Assembly: GCA_963829085.1 (NCBI GenBank)
Contig: CAWHHJ010000004.1
Coordinates: 434,001-498,000 of the forward strand
DNA: 64,000 nucleotides
Direction: 5' to 3'
DNA from: PALSA-1004 sp963829085
GTDB taxonomy: Bacteria > Pseudomonadota > Gammaproteobacteria > Burkholderiales > SG8-41
Under the pieces are notes generated by a model. It was not told the DNA's origin. It did no database searches and saw only the letters and a list, made by a program, of their open reading frames with translations. Shown piece after piece: positions 8,772 to 20,625 of the stretch (position 1 is its first letter; each line of letters begins with the position of its first letter). A program made the position numbers and the translations under genes.

Positions 8772-9305
8772 CTACTTCTTCTTAGTCTCTTTGAGGATCA
8801 CCTGCTCGTTTGCATAGCGCACGCCCTTACCTTTGTACGGCTCGGGACGCCGATACGCGCGAATCTCGGCCGCCACCTGGCCAACCACCTGCTTGTTGAT
8901 GCCCTTGATCAGAATCTCGGTTTGCGTGGGCGTCTCAACTTTGATTCCCGCCGGCATTTGATGGACGACTGGGTGCGAAAACCCGAGTGTGAGGTTCAGC
9001 TTATCGCCTTGCGCCTGAGCGCGGTAACCCACGCCGACCAGCGTCAGCTTGCGCTCGTAACCTTTCGTCACGCCCTGCACCATGTTCGCAACGAGCGCGC
9101 GCATGGTGCCTGACATCGCATTAGCCACATTCGACTCATTCGCGACCTTGAACTGCAGGCTGTTGTCGACCTTCTGCACCGCGACCTGCGGCGATAGCGT
9201 CTGCTTTAACGTGCCAAGCGGGCCTTTGACCGAGATTTCGCCCGGCGAAACCTGAACCTCGACATTGGTCGGCAGTTCGACTGGAGCATTGCCTATTCTG
9301 GACAT
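8772..9305 (-). CDS. rplF: 50S ribosomal protein L6
   Basis: A 177-residue L6 starting MSRIGNAPVELP and ending in the conserved PEPYKGKGVRYANE block. L6 sits at the base of the L7/L12 stalk near the factor-binding site. Intact; spc operon. Confidence 0.97.
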   Translation of the reverse strand: MSRIGNAPVELPTNVEVQVSPGEISVKGPLGTLKQTLSPQVAVQKVDNSLQFKVANESNVANAMSGTMRALVANMVQGVTKGYERKLTLVGVGYRAQAQGDKLNLTLGFSHPVVHQMPAGIKVETPTQTEILIKGINKQVVGQVAAEIRAYRRPEPYKGKGVRYANEQVILKETKKK

Positions 9306-9330
9306 CGTTATTCCCCGTTTGCCGTATCAG

Positions 9331-9726
9331 CTATGCAACGATGCACAGGACTTCGCCGCCAATGCCGAGTCCGCGTGCTTTGCGGTCAGTCATCACACCT
9401 TTCGAGGTCGAGACGATCGCGACACCCAGACCGTTCATGACGTGCGGGATATCGGTGGTCGGCTTGTATATGCGCAGGCCCGGCCGGCTTACGCGCTCAA
9501 GCTTCTCGATCACCGGTCGCCCGGCGTAATACTTGAGCCCGACTTCAAGCGTCGGCTTGCCTTCGAGCGGACGCACCGCGAAGTCGTCGATATAGCCTTC
9601 GTCCTTGAGGACTTTGGCAATCGCCGCTTTGACCTTGCTGGCCGGCATCGCGACTGAAACCTTCTCCGACATCTGCGCATTGCGTATGCGGGTCAGCATG
9701 TCGGCGATCGGATCACTCATGCTCAT
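9331..9726 (-). CDS. rpsH: 30S ribosomal protein S8
   Basis: A 131-residue S8 (MSMSDPIADMLTRIRNAQ ... GLGIGGEVLCIVA). S8 binds the central domain of 16S rRNA and, in enteric bacteria, represses the spc operon at the rplE mRNA. I cannot identify such a target here by eye. Intact. Confidence 0.97.
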   Translation of the reverse strand: MSMSDPIADMLTRIRNAQMSEKVSVAMPASKVKAAIAKVLKDEGYIDDFAVRPLEGKPTLEVGLKYYAGRPVIEKLERVSRPGLRIYKPTTDIPHVMNGLGVAIVSTSKGVMTDRKARGLGIGGEVLCIVA

Positions 9727-9772
9727 GGTTGTGCTGCCTCCGAACTCTGGTCACTCACTCGGTTGTCTCCTG

Positions 9773-10078
9773 CTACCAGCTCGCCTTGATCACACCAGGG
9801 ATCTCGCCACGCATCGCGATATCGCGCAGCTTGGTGCGGCCCAGGCCAAATTTGCTGTATACACCGCGCGGCCGCCCGGTCAGCGCGCATCGATTGCGCA
9901 GACGCACGGGGCTCGAATCACGCGGCAGTTTCTGCAGTTTCAGCCGCGCTTCGTAGCGGTCTTCCGGCGACAGCCGCTGATCATTGATGAGCGCCGTCAG
10001 TTGCGCGCGCTTGGCGGCAAATTTCTTTACCGTTTTGCGGCGGTTCTGGTCGCGAAGCTTCAATACGAGTTTGGACAT
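9773..10078 (-). CDS. rpsN: 30S ribosomal protein S14 (long, zinc-free form)
   Basis: A 101-residue S14 of the long type without the CXXC zinc motif. The C-terminal RNRCALTGRPRGVYSKFGLGR block is conserved. It lies between rplE and rpsH as in other proteobacteria. Intact. Confidence 0.96.
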   Translation of the reverse strand: MSKLVLKLRDQNRRKTVKKFAAKRAQLTALINDQRLSPEDRYEARLKLQKLPRDSSPVRLRNRCALTGRPRGVYSKFGLGRTKLRDIAMRGEIPGVIKASW

Positions 10079-10081
10079 AGG

Positions 10082-10657
10082 CTAGTTCCTGAACGGAAAT
10101 TTAAATGCAGCGAGCAACGCGCGGCCTTCGGCGTCGGTCTTAGCGGTTGTCGTGATGGTGATATTCATGCCGCGTAAAGCATCGATCTTGTCGTACTCGA
10201 TCTCAGGGAAAATAATCTGTTCCTTGATGCCGAAATTGAAATTGCCGCGGCCGTCGAAAGATTTACCGGGAATGCCGCGAAAGTCGCGGATACGGGGGAT
10301 CGCTACGGTGACCAGGCGATCGAGAAACTCATACATACGAGTGCTGCGCAATGTGACTTTGCAGCCGATCGGATAATTGTCGCGTATCTTGAATGTCGCA
10401 ATCGACTTGCGCGACTTGGTCACGAGCGGCTTCTGGCCTGCGATCTTCATCATATCGCCGGCGGCATTGTCCATGATTTTCTTGTCATTCACCGCTTCGC
10501 CAACGCCCATATTGAGCGTGATTTTCTCAATGCGCGGCACCTGCATCACCGACTTGTAGCCGAACTGCTCGACGAGCTGCTTGACCACATGTTCGCGGTA
10601 ATGTGCTTGCAGGCGCGATGCGGGCGCCTTGCCGGCGGTTTTGGCTTGAGTACTCAT
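10082..10657 (-). CDS. rplE: 50S ribosomal protein L5
   Basis: A 191-residue L5 that binds 5S rRNA. The N-terminus carries about ten extra residues (MSTQAKTAGKAP) before the usual RLQAHYREHV start. The conserved KITLNMGVGEAV and GRGNFNFGIKEQ segments are present. Its ATG overlaps the true rplX stop by ATGA, which supports the reconstructed rplX end. Confidence 0.97.
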   Translation of the reverse strand: MSTQAKTAGKAPASRLQAHYREHVVKQLVEQFGYKSVMQVPRIEKITLNMGVGEAVNDKKIMDNAAGDMMKIAGQKPLVTKSRKSIATFKIRDNYPIGCKVTLRSTRMYEFLDRLVTVAIPRIRDFRGIPGKSFDGRGNFNFGIKEQIIFPEIEYDKIDALRGMNITITTTAKTDAEGRALLAAFKFPFRN

Positions 10658-10972
10658 GCGTCGATCACTTCGCCATTTGATTTATAGAAACGAACCCGCC
10701 GGCCGTCATCGAGCACCTTAGCTGCCGACGCGATCCGCTTTCTTGGTCACCGGGTTGTAGATCGCGACATTCGATACATGCAGCGGCATTTCTTTTTCCA
10801 CAATGCCGCCGGTCGTGTTCTTCATCGGGTTCGGCCGCTGATGCTTCTTCACGCGGTTCGCGCCCTCTACGAGCACGTGCTCGATATCGAGCACGCGCAG
10901 CACAGTCCCCCGCTTGCCCTTGTCTTTGCCGGTGATGACGATCACGTCATCGCCTTTTTTGATCTTGCGCAT
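10654..10972 (-). CDS. rplX: 50S ribosomal protein L24 (frameshifted)
   Basis: The frame from ATG 10972 (MRKIKKGDDVIVITGKDKGK) hits TAA at 10718 after only 84 residues. Skipping one base at the stop (AGC-T-AAG) joins it to VLDDGRRVRFYKSNGEVIDA, the normal L24 C-terminus, with a stop at 10654-10656 overlapping the rplE start as ATGA. The repaired protein is 105 residues, the standard length. Either a one-base sequence insertion or a real truncation would explain it, and I favour an error. Confidence 0.9.
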
Positions 10973-10995
10973 TCTGTGTACCTTTGTTGATCCGC

Positions 10996-11364
10996 TTACA
11001 GAACTTCCGGCGCCAGTGAGACGATTTTCATAAAGCGCTCGCTGCGCAGTTCGCGCGTTACGGGTCCGAATATGCGCGTGCCGATGGGCTCGAGCTTTGC
11101 CGTCAGCAATACCGCTGCATTGCTGTCGAACTTGATCATCGACCCATCCGCGCGGCGGATGCCCTTTGCAGTACGCACGACCACCGCGTTGTAAATCTCA
11201 CCCTTCTTAACGCGGCCGCGAGGCGCCGCATCTTTCACGCTGACCTTGATGACATCCCCGATGCCCGCATACCGACGCTTTGAGCCCCCGAGCACCTTGA
11301 TGCACATCACCGCGCGCGCGCCGGTATTGTCAGCAACATCCAGAATGGATTGCATCTGTATCAT
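10996..11364 (-). CDS. rplN: 50S ribosomal protein L14
   Basis: A 122-residue L14 (MIQMQSILDVADNTGARAVMCIKVLGG; ending RFMKIVSLAPEVL). It is the first gene of the spc operon, with a promoter predicted at 11503-11531. Intact and highly conserved. Confidence 0.98.
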   Translation of the reverse strand: MIQMQSILDVADNTGARAVMCIKVLGGSKRRYAGIGDVIKVSVKDAAPRGRVKKGEIYNAVVVRTAKGIRRADGSMIKFDSNAAVLLTAKLEPIGTRIFGPVTRELRSERFMKIVSLAPEVL

Positions 11365-11502
11365 TTTTTGCTCTCGCTTTGTGCTGCAATCTTTTCCAAC
11401 TTGATCCGCGCAAAAAACAAGCCTGCGGTCAGTATTGGAGCCCGTCCGGGTCTGGGCGTCTGCGCTCGACGTGCTTATCGCGCCGACGCAACGAAACGCG
11501 GC

Positions 11503-11531
11503 ATTTTACAGATAGTGCCGTCTTAATTCAA
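11503..11531 (-). promoter_or_regulatory. Predicted sigma-70 promoter of the spc operon
   Basis: On the minus strand TTGAAT and TAAAAT are spaced by exactly 17 bases. It sits in the 189-base gap between rpsQ and rplN, the same position as the enteric spc promoter. The rest of the gap, to the rplN start, holds no gene I can support. Confidence 0.7.
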
Positions 11532-11553
11532 GCTTTCTGGTGCGGTGGAGCAC

Positions 11554-11820
11554 TTAAATTGCGCGCGCTTTTTCGATCAGTTTGGTCACGCGCCACGCTT
11601 TAGTCTTGGCGATCGGGCGACATTCCTCGATCAAGACCGTGTCGCCTTCTTTGAACTCATTTTTTTCGTCATGCGCATGGTATTTCTGGGAGCGCGTAAC
11701 GATCTTGCCATAGAGCGGATGCTTCACACGGCGCTCGACGAGCACGGTGACCGTCTTATTCATTTTGTCGCTGACAATGCGGCCGGTCAGCGTACGCTTG
11801 TTCGCTGTCGTTTCGGTCAT
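11554..11820 (-). CDS. rpsQ: 30S ribosomal protein S17
   Basis: An 88-residue OB-fold S17 (RTLTGRIVSDKMNKTVTVLVER; VLIEECRPIAKTKAWRV). It is the last gene of the S10 operon and overlaps rpmC by four bases. Intact. Confidence 0.97.
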   Translation of the reverse strand: MTETTANKRTLTGRIVSDKMNKTVTVLVERRVKHPLYGKIVTRSQKYHAHDEKNEFKEGDTVLIEECRPIAKTKAWRVTKLIEKARAI

Positions 11821-12011
11821 GACTGGCGTGCCTTCTGGTTGATGATAGTGCGGACGCGGGCAATATCGCGGCGCACCTTTTTGATCTGGCTGTTGTTCGT
11901 GAGCTGCTGCGTCGCGACCTGCATGCGCAGGCTGAACTGTGCCTTCAGCAGATCGTTCAGTTCCTGGCGCAACTCATCCGCGCTCTTGCCGCGTAATTCG
12001 CTCGGTTTCAT
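11817..12011 (-). CDS. rpmC: 50S ribosomal protein L29
   Basis: A 64-residue two-helix L29 (MKPSELRGKSADELRQEL ... IARVRTIINQKA). It lies beside the tunnel exit and contributes to SRP docking in the family. Four-base overlap with rpsQ and three-base gap from rplP. Confidence 0.96.
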   Translation of the reverse strand: MKPSELRGKSADELRQELNDLLKAQFSLRMQVATQQLTNNSQIKKVRRDIARVRTIINQKARQS

Positions 12012-12014
12012 GAC

Positions 12015-12431
12015 TTAACCTCCGACCATGCGCTGCACGAACGTCGTCAGCAGCGGCAGCTTGGCTGATGCGAGCCGGAACGCCTCGCGCGCCGACGCTT
12101 CGTCCACGCCGTCCATTTCGTACAGCACTTTGCCCGGGACGATTTCGGCGACCCAGTACTCCGGATTGCCTTTGCCGTTACCCATGCGCACTTCCGCCGG
12201 CTTGCGGGAAATCGGCTTGTCCGGAAAAATGCGGATCCAGATGCGTCCGCCGCGCTTGATGTGACGCGTCATCGCACGGCGTGCCGCCTCGATCTGGCGG
12301 GCGGTCAAACGGCCGCGCGTCAGCGCTTTCAATCCGTACTCGCCAAAGCTCACCTTGGCGCCGCGTGTCGCGACGCCTTTATTGCGGCCTTTTTGTTCTT
12401 TGCGATACTTGCGTCTAGCTGGCTGCAGCAT
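12015..12431 (-). CDS. rplP: 50S ribosomal protein L16
   Basis: A 138-residue L16 (MLQPARRKYRKEQKGRNKG; GGRIWIRIFPDKPI). L16 contacts the A-site tRNA elbow. The start overlaps the rpsC end by 17 bases, a common arrangement. Intact. Confidence 0.97.
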   Translation of the reverse strand: MLQPARRKYRKEQKGRNKGVATRGAKVSFGEYGLKALTRGRLTARQIEAARRAMTRHIKRGGRIWIRIFPDKPISRKPAEVRMGNGKGNPEYWVAEIVPGKVLYEMDGVDEASAREAFRLASAKLPLLTTFVQRMVGG

Positions 12432-13173
12432 GCTTCACTCCTGTGCGTCTTTTCTTCGGCGCGGGCTTTGCGGCCGGCTTGTCCGCGGGTTTCTCCGCGG
12501 GCGCATCGAGCGCAGCAGCGACTGCGGCAGCGGGCTGCTCATGCTTGCTCATTGTCTCGCCTTTGAAAACCCAGACCTTGATCCCGATGATGCCGTAGGT
12601 CGTCTTTGCTTCCGAGAAACCGTAATCGATGTCGGCACGCAGCGTGTGCAGGGGCACGCGTCCCTCGCGATACCACTCCGTCCGGGCTATCTCGATACCA
12701 TTGAGACGTCCGGCACTCATGATTTTTATCCCCTGCGCACCAAGCCGCATCGCATTCGTGATCGCGCGTTTCATCGCGCGGCGGAACATGATGCGCTTCT
12801 GCAATTGCTGAGCGATCGAGTCGGAGATCAGTTGCGCGTCGAGCTCCGGCTTGCGGATTTCCTCGATGTTGATGTGCACTGGCACGCGCAGCAGCTTCTG
12901 CAGCTGTCCCTTGAGGGATTCGATGTCCTCGCCCTTCTTGCCGATGACGACGCCGGGCCGCGCGCTATATATCGTGATTTTCGCGTTCTTGGCCGGACGC
13001 TCGATGATGATCCTGCCGACCGCTGCATGCGCGAGTTTCTGCTTCAGGAAATCGCGCACCTTGATATCTTCCTGCAGCATGCTCGAGAAATTTTTGGTGT
13101 TGGCATACCACTTGGATGACCAGTTGCGCAGCACCGAAAGCCTGAAGCCGACCGGATGTATTTTTTGTCCCAT
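12415..13173 (-). CDS. rpsC: 30S ribosomal protein S3 with basic Pro/Ala tail
   Basis: A 252-residue S3 with the KH domain (GVVIGKKGEDIE) and the C-terminal S3 domain (GAQGIKIMSAGRLNGIEIAR). The last roughly 40 residues are a low-complexity tail rich in Ala, Pro and Lys (EKPADKPAAKPAPKKRRTG). Similar tails occur in L3, S19 and L15 of this block. The main domain is intact. Confidence 0.97.
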   Translation of the reverse strand: MGQKIHPVGFRLSVLRNWSSKWYANTKNFSSMLQEDIKVRDFLKQKLAHAAVGRIIIERPAKNAKITIYSARPGVVIGKKGEDIESLKGQLQKLLRVPVHINIEEIRKPELDAQLISDSIAQQLQKRIMFRRAMKRAITNAMRLGAQGIKIMSAGRLNGIEIARTEWYREGRVPLHTLRADIDYGFSEAKTTYGIIGIKVWVFKGETMSKHEQPAAAVAAALDAPAEKPADKPAAKPAPKKRRTGVKHAAAS

Positions 13174-13176
13174 GTA

Positions 13177-13515
13177 CTATTTCCTTCCGTCGCCGACGGT
13201 CAGATGGATGTGGCAGCTGTGCTTCAACACGCGCACGCCGCGGCCTTTGGCGCGGGCGGAGAAGCGCTTGAGCACCGGGCCTTTTTCAACGTAGATACGC
13301 GTGACCTTCAATTCATCGATGTCGGCGCCATCATTGTGTTCCGCGTTCGCTATCGCCGACTCCAGCACTTTGCGAATAATCGCCGCGCCTTTTTTCGGGC
13401 TGAACGAAAGCATATTGAGCGCCTTCTCCACTTGCAGGCCGCGGATCTGATCAGCGACCAGGCGGCCTTTCTGGGGAGACAGGCGCACGCCGTTTAGCTT
13501 TGCTGTGGTTTCCAT
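13177..13515 (-). CDS. rplV: 50S ribosomal protein L22
   Basis: I chose ATG 13515 (METTAKLNGVRLSPQKGR), the conserved family start, giving 112 residues. An ATG at 13530 that overlaps the rpsS stop by four bases is the alternative and would add five residues. The tunnel-lining loop and the C-terminal GRGVRVLKHSCHIHLTVGDG block are present. Intact. Confidence 0.95.
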   Translation of the reverse strand: METTAKLNGVRLSPQKGRLVADQIRGLQVEKALNMLSFSPKKGAAIIRKVLESAIANAEHNDGADIDELKVTRIYVEKGPVLKRFSARAKGRGVRVLKHSCHIHLTVGDGRK

Positions 13516-13526
13516 CCCTGCATCCC

Positions 13527-13859
13527 TCATTTCTTCGCCTGTGGTGCCGCGGGTGGCGCGACACTGGACTTCTTATCCGCCACCGGCGCCGCAGCGCTGC
13601 CGGCCTTCGAGTGGCCCTTGAAAATCCGCGTATGCGAGAACTCGCCCAGCTTGTGTCCAACCATGTTCTCGGAAATGTACACAGGGACGTGTTGTTTGCC
13701 GTTATGCACCGCGATCGTCAAGCCCACGAAATCGGGCAGGATCGTTGAACGACGCGACCACGTCTTGAGCGGTCGCTTGTCGTTGGATGCGCGTGCAGCT
13801 TCCACCTTGGCCATCAGGTGATAATCGACGAACGGGCCTTTTTTGACTGAGCGTGCCAT
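13527..13859 (-). CDS. rpsS: 30S ribosomal protein S19 with short Ala/Pro tail
   Basis: S19 core residues 1-85 are standard (MARSVKKGPFVDYHLM; NMVGHKLGEFSHTRIFKGH). The protein is 110 residues against a usual 91-93; the extra end reads AAAPVADKKSSVAPPAAPQAKK. It is located between rplB and rplV. Intact. Confidence 0.96.
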   Translation of the reverse strand: MARSVKKGPFVDYHLMAKVEAARASNDKRPLKTWSRRSTILPDFVGLTIAVHNGKQHVPVYISENMVGHKLGEFSHTRIFKGHSKAGSAAAPVADKKSSVAPPAAPQAKK

Positions 13860-13873
13860 ATGTTTTTACCTCG

Positions 13874-14713
13874 TTATCCGGCGCTGACTTTAGCGTGCCG
13901 CCGGCGCACGATCATGCTGTCAGTACGCTTGTTTTTGCGCGTACGATAGCCCTTGGTCAGCGTGCCCCACGGACTGACCGGATGCCGTCCCGCAGCCGTT
14001 TTTCCTTCGCCACCGCCGTGCGGATGGTCGATCGGGTTCATGGCAACGCCACGCACCGTCGGACGTATGCCGCGCCAGCGCTGAGCACCGGCCTTGCCGA
14101 TCGAGCGCAGGCTGTTTTCCTCGTTGCCGACTTCGCCGATTGTTGCGCGGCAATTGATATGAACCTTGCGAATCTCGCCCGAGCGCAGCCGCAATTGCGC
14201 GTATTCGCCCTCGCGTGCGAGCAATTGAACTGAAGCGCCGGCCGCGCGCGCGAGCTGTGCACCCTTGCCCGGCATCATCTCGATGCAATGTATCGTGGTG
14301 CCGACCGGAATGTTTCTTAGCGGCAGCGTGTTACCGGATTTGATCGGCGCTTCCGACCCGTTCTGCAGTTGCGCGCCCACCGCCACGCCTTTCGGCGCGA
14401 TGATGTAACGGCGTTCGCCGTCGGCATAGCAGACGAGCGCAATGTTGGCGCTGCGGTTCGGATCGTGCTCCAGACGCTCGACCTTCGCGACTATCCCGTC
14501 CTTGTCGCGTTTGAAGTCGATGACGCGATAGTGCTGTTTGTGTCCGCCACCCATGTGGCGGGTCGTGATCTGCCCGGTATTATTGCGTCCCGCCGTCTTG
14601 GTCTTGCGCTCGAGCAGCGCATCATGCGGGCGGCCTTTGTAGAGGTCCGGATTCACGACCTTGACGACCGCACGCCGTCCCGGCGAGGTCGGTCTGACTT
14701 TGACCAGTGCCAT
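13874..14713 (-). CDS. rplB: 50S ribosomal protein L2
   Basis: A 279-residue L2 with the peptidyl-transferase-proximal motif NPIDHPHGGGEG, including the conserved histidine. It is one of the most conserved large-subunit proteins. The ATG shares a base with the rplW stop (TAATG). Intact. Confidence 0.98.
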   Translation of the reverse strand: MALVKVRPTSPGRRAVVKVVNPDLYKGRPHDALLERKTKTAGRNNTGQITTRHMGGGHKQHYRVIDFKRDKDGIVAKVERLEHDPNRSANIALVCYADGERRYIIAPKGVAVGAQLQNGSEAPIKSGNTLPLRNIPVGTTIHCIEMMPGKGAQLARAAGASVQLLAREGEYAQLRLRSGEIRKVHINCRATIGEVGNEENSLRSIGKAGAQRWRGIRPTVRGVAMNPIDHPHGGGEGKTAAGRHPVSPWGTLTKGYRTRKNKRTDSMIVRRRHAKVSAG

Positions 14714-15051
14714 TATTTGTTCTCCCCGGCCGCGAAGTTGATTTCCTGTCCTTCCTTCAGCGACACGTAAGCTTTCTTCCAGTTGTTGCGGCGTCCCATG
14801 AAACGGCCGAACCGCTTTTCCTTGCCCTTCACGTTTGACACCTGCACCGCGAGCACTTCGATTTTGCGTTCCTTCGTGCCAAACATAAGCTCGACTGCGG
14901 CTTTGATTTCAGGTTTTGTGGCATCGGACATCACGCGAAACAGGTACTGGTTGTGTTTCTCGCCCACGAACGTGCCTTTCTCCGAAATGATCGGAGCCAG
15001 CAGCACTTTCATCAGGCGCTCGGTATTTTTGGTGCTGGGCGCAGCGCTCAT
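14713..15051 (-). CDS. rplW: 50S ribosomal protein L23
   Basis: A 112-residue L23 that surrounds the tunnel exit and docks trigger factor and SRP (LLAPIISEKGTFVGEKHNQ; EVLAVQVSNVKGK). It overlaps rplD by four bases (ATGA). Slightly longer than the enteric protein at the N-terminus. Intact. Confidence 0.96.
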   Translation of the reverse strand: MSAAPSTKNTERLMKVLLAPIISEKGTFVGEKHNQYLFRVMSDATKPEIKAAVELMFGTKERKIEVLAVQVSNVKGKEKRFGRFMGRRNNWKKAYVSLKEGQEINFAAGENK

Positions 15052-15668
15052 TTCAGCAGCTCCTCGAATTTCGCCAGCGCACTCTTCGTGATCAGCACGT
15101 TTGCATGCCGAATGAGACTCACCGGATCTGCGTGCGTTGCCGCGACTACGTTTATGTTCGGTAGATTGCGGGCTGACAACAGGAGGTTTTCGTCCATGGC
15201 ATCGGTAACTATGAGCACATTTTCGAAACCCATGCCTTTGACCTTCTGTGCGAGCAGCTTGGTCTTCGGCGCATCAAGCGTAAAGCTATCGACGACCGCC
15301 AGACGGCCTTCGCGCGCCAACTGCGAGAGAATCGAGCACACGCCCGCGCGATACATTTTACGGTTCAGTTTTTGTGTGTAGTTCTCGTCCGGCCGGTTCG
15401 GGAATATACGGCCGCCGCCACGCCACAATGGGCTGGACGTCATACCGGCGCGTGCACGCCCCGTGCCTTTCTGGCGAAACGGCTTCTTCGTCGAGTGACG
15501 AACTTCGCCGCGGTCTTTCTGCGCGCGCGTGGCACTGCGCCCGTTGGCAAGATAAGCGGTAACGACCTGGTGGATCAGCGCTTCGTTGTAATCGCGCCCG
15601 AACACTTCGTCAGTCGCCGCCACATTCGCGTCGGACTTGCCCTGCTGGTCTATCAGTTTCAGGTCCAT
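15048..15668 (-). CDS. rplD: 50S ribosomal protein L4
   Basis: A 206-residue L4 with the extended tunnel loop (TKKPFRQKGTGRARAG) and the C-terminal DEVF-type fold. In enterics L4 also represses the S10 operon; I see no clear leader target here. Its ATG shares one base with the rplC stop. Confidence 0.97.
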   Translation of the reverse strand: MDLKLIDQQGKSDANVAATDEVFGRDYNEALIHQVVTAYLANGRSATRAQKDRGEVRHSTKKPFRQKGTGRARAGMTSSPLWRGGGRIFPNRPDENYTQKLNRKMYRAGVCSILSQLAREGRLAVVDSFTLDAPKTKLLAQKVKGMGFENVLIVTDAMDENLLLSARNLPNINVVAATHADPVSLIRHANVLITKSALAKFEELLK

Positions 15669-16369
15669 TATTTACCTGCCTTCCCGGCGGGCTTGGCCGC
15701 CGGTTTTGCCGCCGGCTTATTGCCTGCCTTCGGCGTCTTCACTGCCGGATAAACGGTGACGTCGCCGTTCTTTGCACCGGGGATCGCACCACGGATCAAC
15801 AGCAACTGGCGCTCGGCATCAATGCGCACGATGACCAGATTCTGCGTCGTACGATTATCATCACCGAGATGGCCGGTCATTTTCTTGCCGGGAAACACGC
15901 GGCCCGGATCCTGCGCCATCGAAATCGAACCGGGCTTGTTATGCGATACCGAGTTGCCATGGCTCGCGCGGTTCGACTTGAAGTGATGGCGCTTGATGAC
16001 GCCGGCATAGCCCTTGCCGATTGTCCTGCCGGCAACATCGACTTTCTGGCCGATTTTGAATACGTCCACACCGATGGTGCCGCCGACTTTAAGCTCGCCG
16101 AGCTGTGCGGCAGTTACGCGGAATTCCCGCAGCACGGAACCCGCTTCGACCGCAGCTTTAGCGTAATGGCCCGCCGCAGCTTTATTGACGCGGCGCGCGC
16201 GGCGCTTGCCATACGCAACCTGCACCGCGGAGTATCCGTCCGATTCGGGAGTCTTGATTTGGGCGACGCGGTTGTTCGATACGTCAACGACGGTGACCGG
16301 GATTGAATCTCCGTCATCCGTAAAGACGCGCGTCATGCCGACCTTACGACCGACCAGTCCTAAACTCAT
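15668..16369 (-). CDS. rplC: 50S ribosomal protein L3 with PAAK tail
   Basis: I place the start at ATG 16369 (MSLGLVGRKVGMTRVFTDDG), the family start with a purine-rich ribosome-binding site, rather than the upstream start at 16432. The 233-residue protein has the GNSVSHNKPGSISMAQDPGR loop that reaches the peptidyl transferase centre. It ends in a PAAKPAAKPAGKAGK repeat not found in typical L3. Confidence 0.96.
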   Translation of the reverse strand: MSLGLVGRKVGMTRVFTDDGDSIPVTVVDVSNNRVAQIKTPESDGYSAVQVAYGKRRARRVNKAAAGHYAKAAVEAGSVLREFRVTAAQLGELKVGGTIGVDVFKIGQKVDVAGRTIGKGYAGVIKRHHFKSNRASHGNSVSHNKPGSISMAQDPGRVFPGKKMTGHLGDDNRTTQNLVIVRIDAERQLLLIRGAIPGAKNGDVTVYPAVKTPKAGNKPAAKPAAKPAGKAGK

Positions 16370-16421
16370 TTCATTCACCTTTTCTTTGACCCGCCGCCGG
16401 CATTGCTGCCTTGAGTCGGGC

Positions 16422-16441
16422 GCCGGTTGCAATTGACCGGC
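16422..16441 (-). other. Short inverted repeat in the rpsJ-rplC gap
   Basis: GCCGGT and ACCGGC arms of six bases flank an eight-base loop in the 112-base space between rpsJ and rplC. No T-run follows, so it is not a classic terminator. It might be an mRNA structure. Weak evidence. Confidence 0.3.
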
Positions 16442-16481
16442 ACTTCTAAATTAAAGCGTACGGCTCTCGCTGGCCTTTTCT

Positions 16482-16799
16482 TTACAGCTTGATCTCGACG
16501 TCGACGCCCGCCGGCAGGTCAAGCTTCATCAGCGCGTCTACCGTTTTGTCGGTCGGATCGATGATGTCCATCAACCTCAAGTGGGTGCGTATCTCGAACT
16601 GGTCGCGCGACGTCTTATTCGCATGCGGCGAGCGCAGGATGTCAAAACGTTCTTTGCGTGTCGGCAGCGGAACCGGTCCTTTAACCACTGCTCCGGTGCG
16701 CTTCGCGGTATCCACGATCTCGAGTGCCGACTGGTCGATCAAACGATAGTCGAACGCCTTGAGGCGGATGCGTATCTTCTGGCTCTTGACGGCTGCCAT
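16482..16799 (-). CDS. rpsJ: 30S ribosomal protein S10 (NusE)
   Basis: A 105-residue S10 (KIRIRLKAFDYRLIDQSALEI; PLPTRKERFDILRSPH). It is a small-subunit head protein and also partner of NusB and NusG in antitermination. First gene of the S10 operon, four bases after tuf. Intact. Confidence 0.98.
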   Translation of the reverse strand: MAAVKSQKIRIRLKAFDYRLIDQSALEIVDTAKRTGAVVKGPVPLPTRKERFDILRSPHANKTSRDQFEIRTHLRLMDIIDPTDKTVDALMKLDLPAGVDVEIKL

Positions 16800-16802
16800 G
16801 GG

Positions 16803-17993
<1,191 letters not shown>

Positions 17994-18004
17994 AATCAGT
18001 TCCT

Positions 18005-20102
<2,098 letters not shown>

Positions 20103-20136
20103 TTTTTATAAACCTTTGCTGACAGCTATTGCTGAG

Positions 20137-20607
20137 TTAAAACCGGTAATGTGAAAACGCCTTGTTGGCTTCCGCCATGCGGTGCACTTCCTCGCGCTTC
20201 TTCATCGCGCCGCCGCGTCCTTCGGCCGCCTCGGCGAGCTCGCCTGCCAATCGCGCGCCCATGGACTTTTCGCCGCGGCCGCGAGCGGCATCGCGCAACC
20301 AGCGCATGGCAAGCGCAACCCGGCGTACGGGCCTCACCTCTACCGGCACCTGATAGTTCGCGCCGCCGACACGCCGGCTTTTCACTTCGACCATCGGCTT
20401 CACGTTATTCACCGCCTGATTGAACACCTCGAGCGGGTCTTTGCTCGACTTTTTCTTGATCTGCTCGAGCGCGCCGTAAATGATGCGCTCTGCAACCGAC
20501 TTTTTGCCGGCCTGCATGAGGACGTTAACGAACTTGGCGACATCAACACTCGAATACTTCGGATCCGCAAGAATCTCGCGCTTCGGTATCTCTCTACGAC
20601 GTGGCAT
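20137..20607 (-). CDS. rpsG: 30S ribosomal protein S7
   Basis: A 156-residue S7 (MPRRREIPKREILADPKYSS; VEVRPVRRVALAMRWL; ending EANKAFSHYRF). It nucleates assembly of the small-subunit head. In enterics it regulates the str operon. Intact; between rpsL and fusA. Confidence 0.97.
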   Translation of the reverse strand: MPRRREIPKREILADPKYSSVDVAKFVNVLMQAGKKSVAERIIYGALEQIKKKSSKDPLEVFNQAVNNVKPMVEVKSRRVGGANYQVPVEVRPVRRVALAMRWLRDAARGRGEKSMGARLAGELAEAAEGRGGAMKKREEVHRMAEANKAFSHYRF

Positions 20608-20625
20608 AGTTGATCTCTGTCCTGT

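Noticed and set aside
10715..10722. Programmed +1 frameshift in rplX at its in-frame TAA, similar to prfB
   Set aside because: No upstream Shine-Dalgarno-like stimulator or slippery codon is present, and similar one-base excesses occur in many unrelated genes of the window. A sequence error explains all of them.
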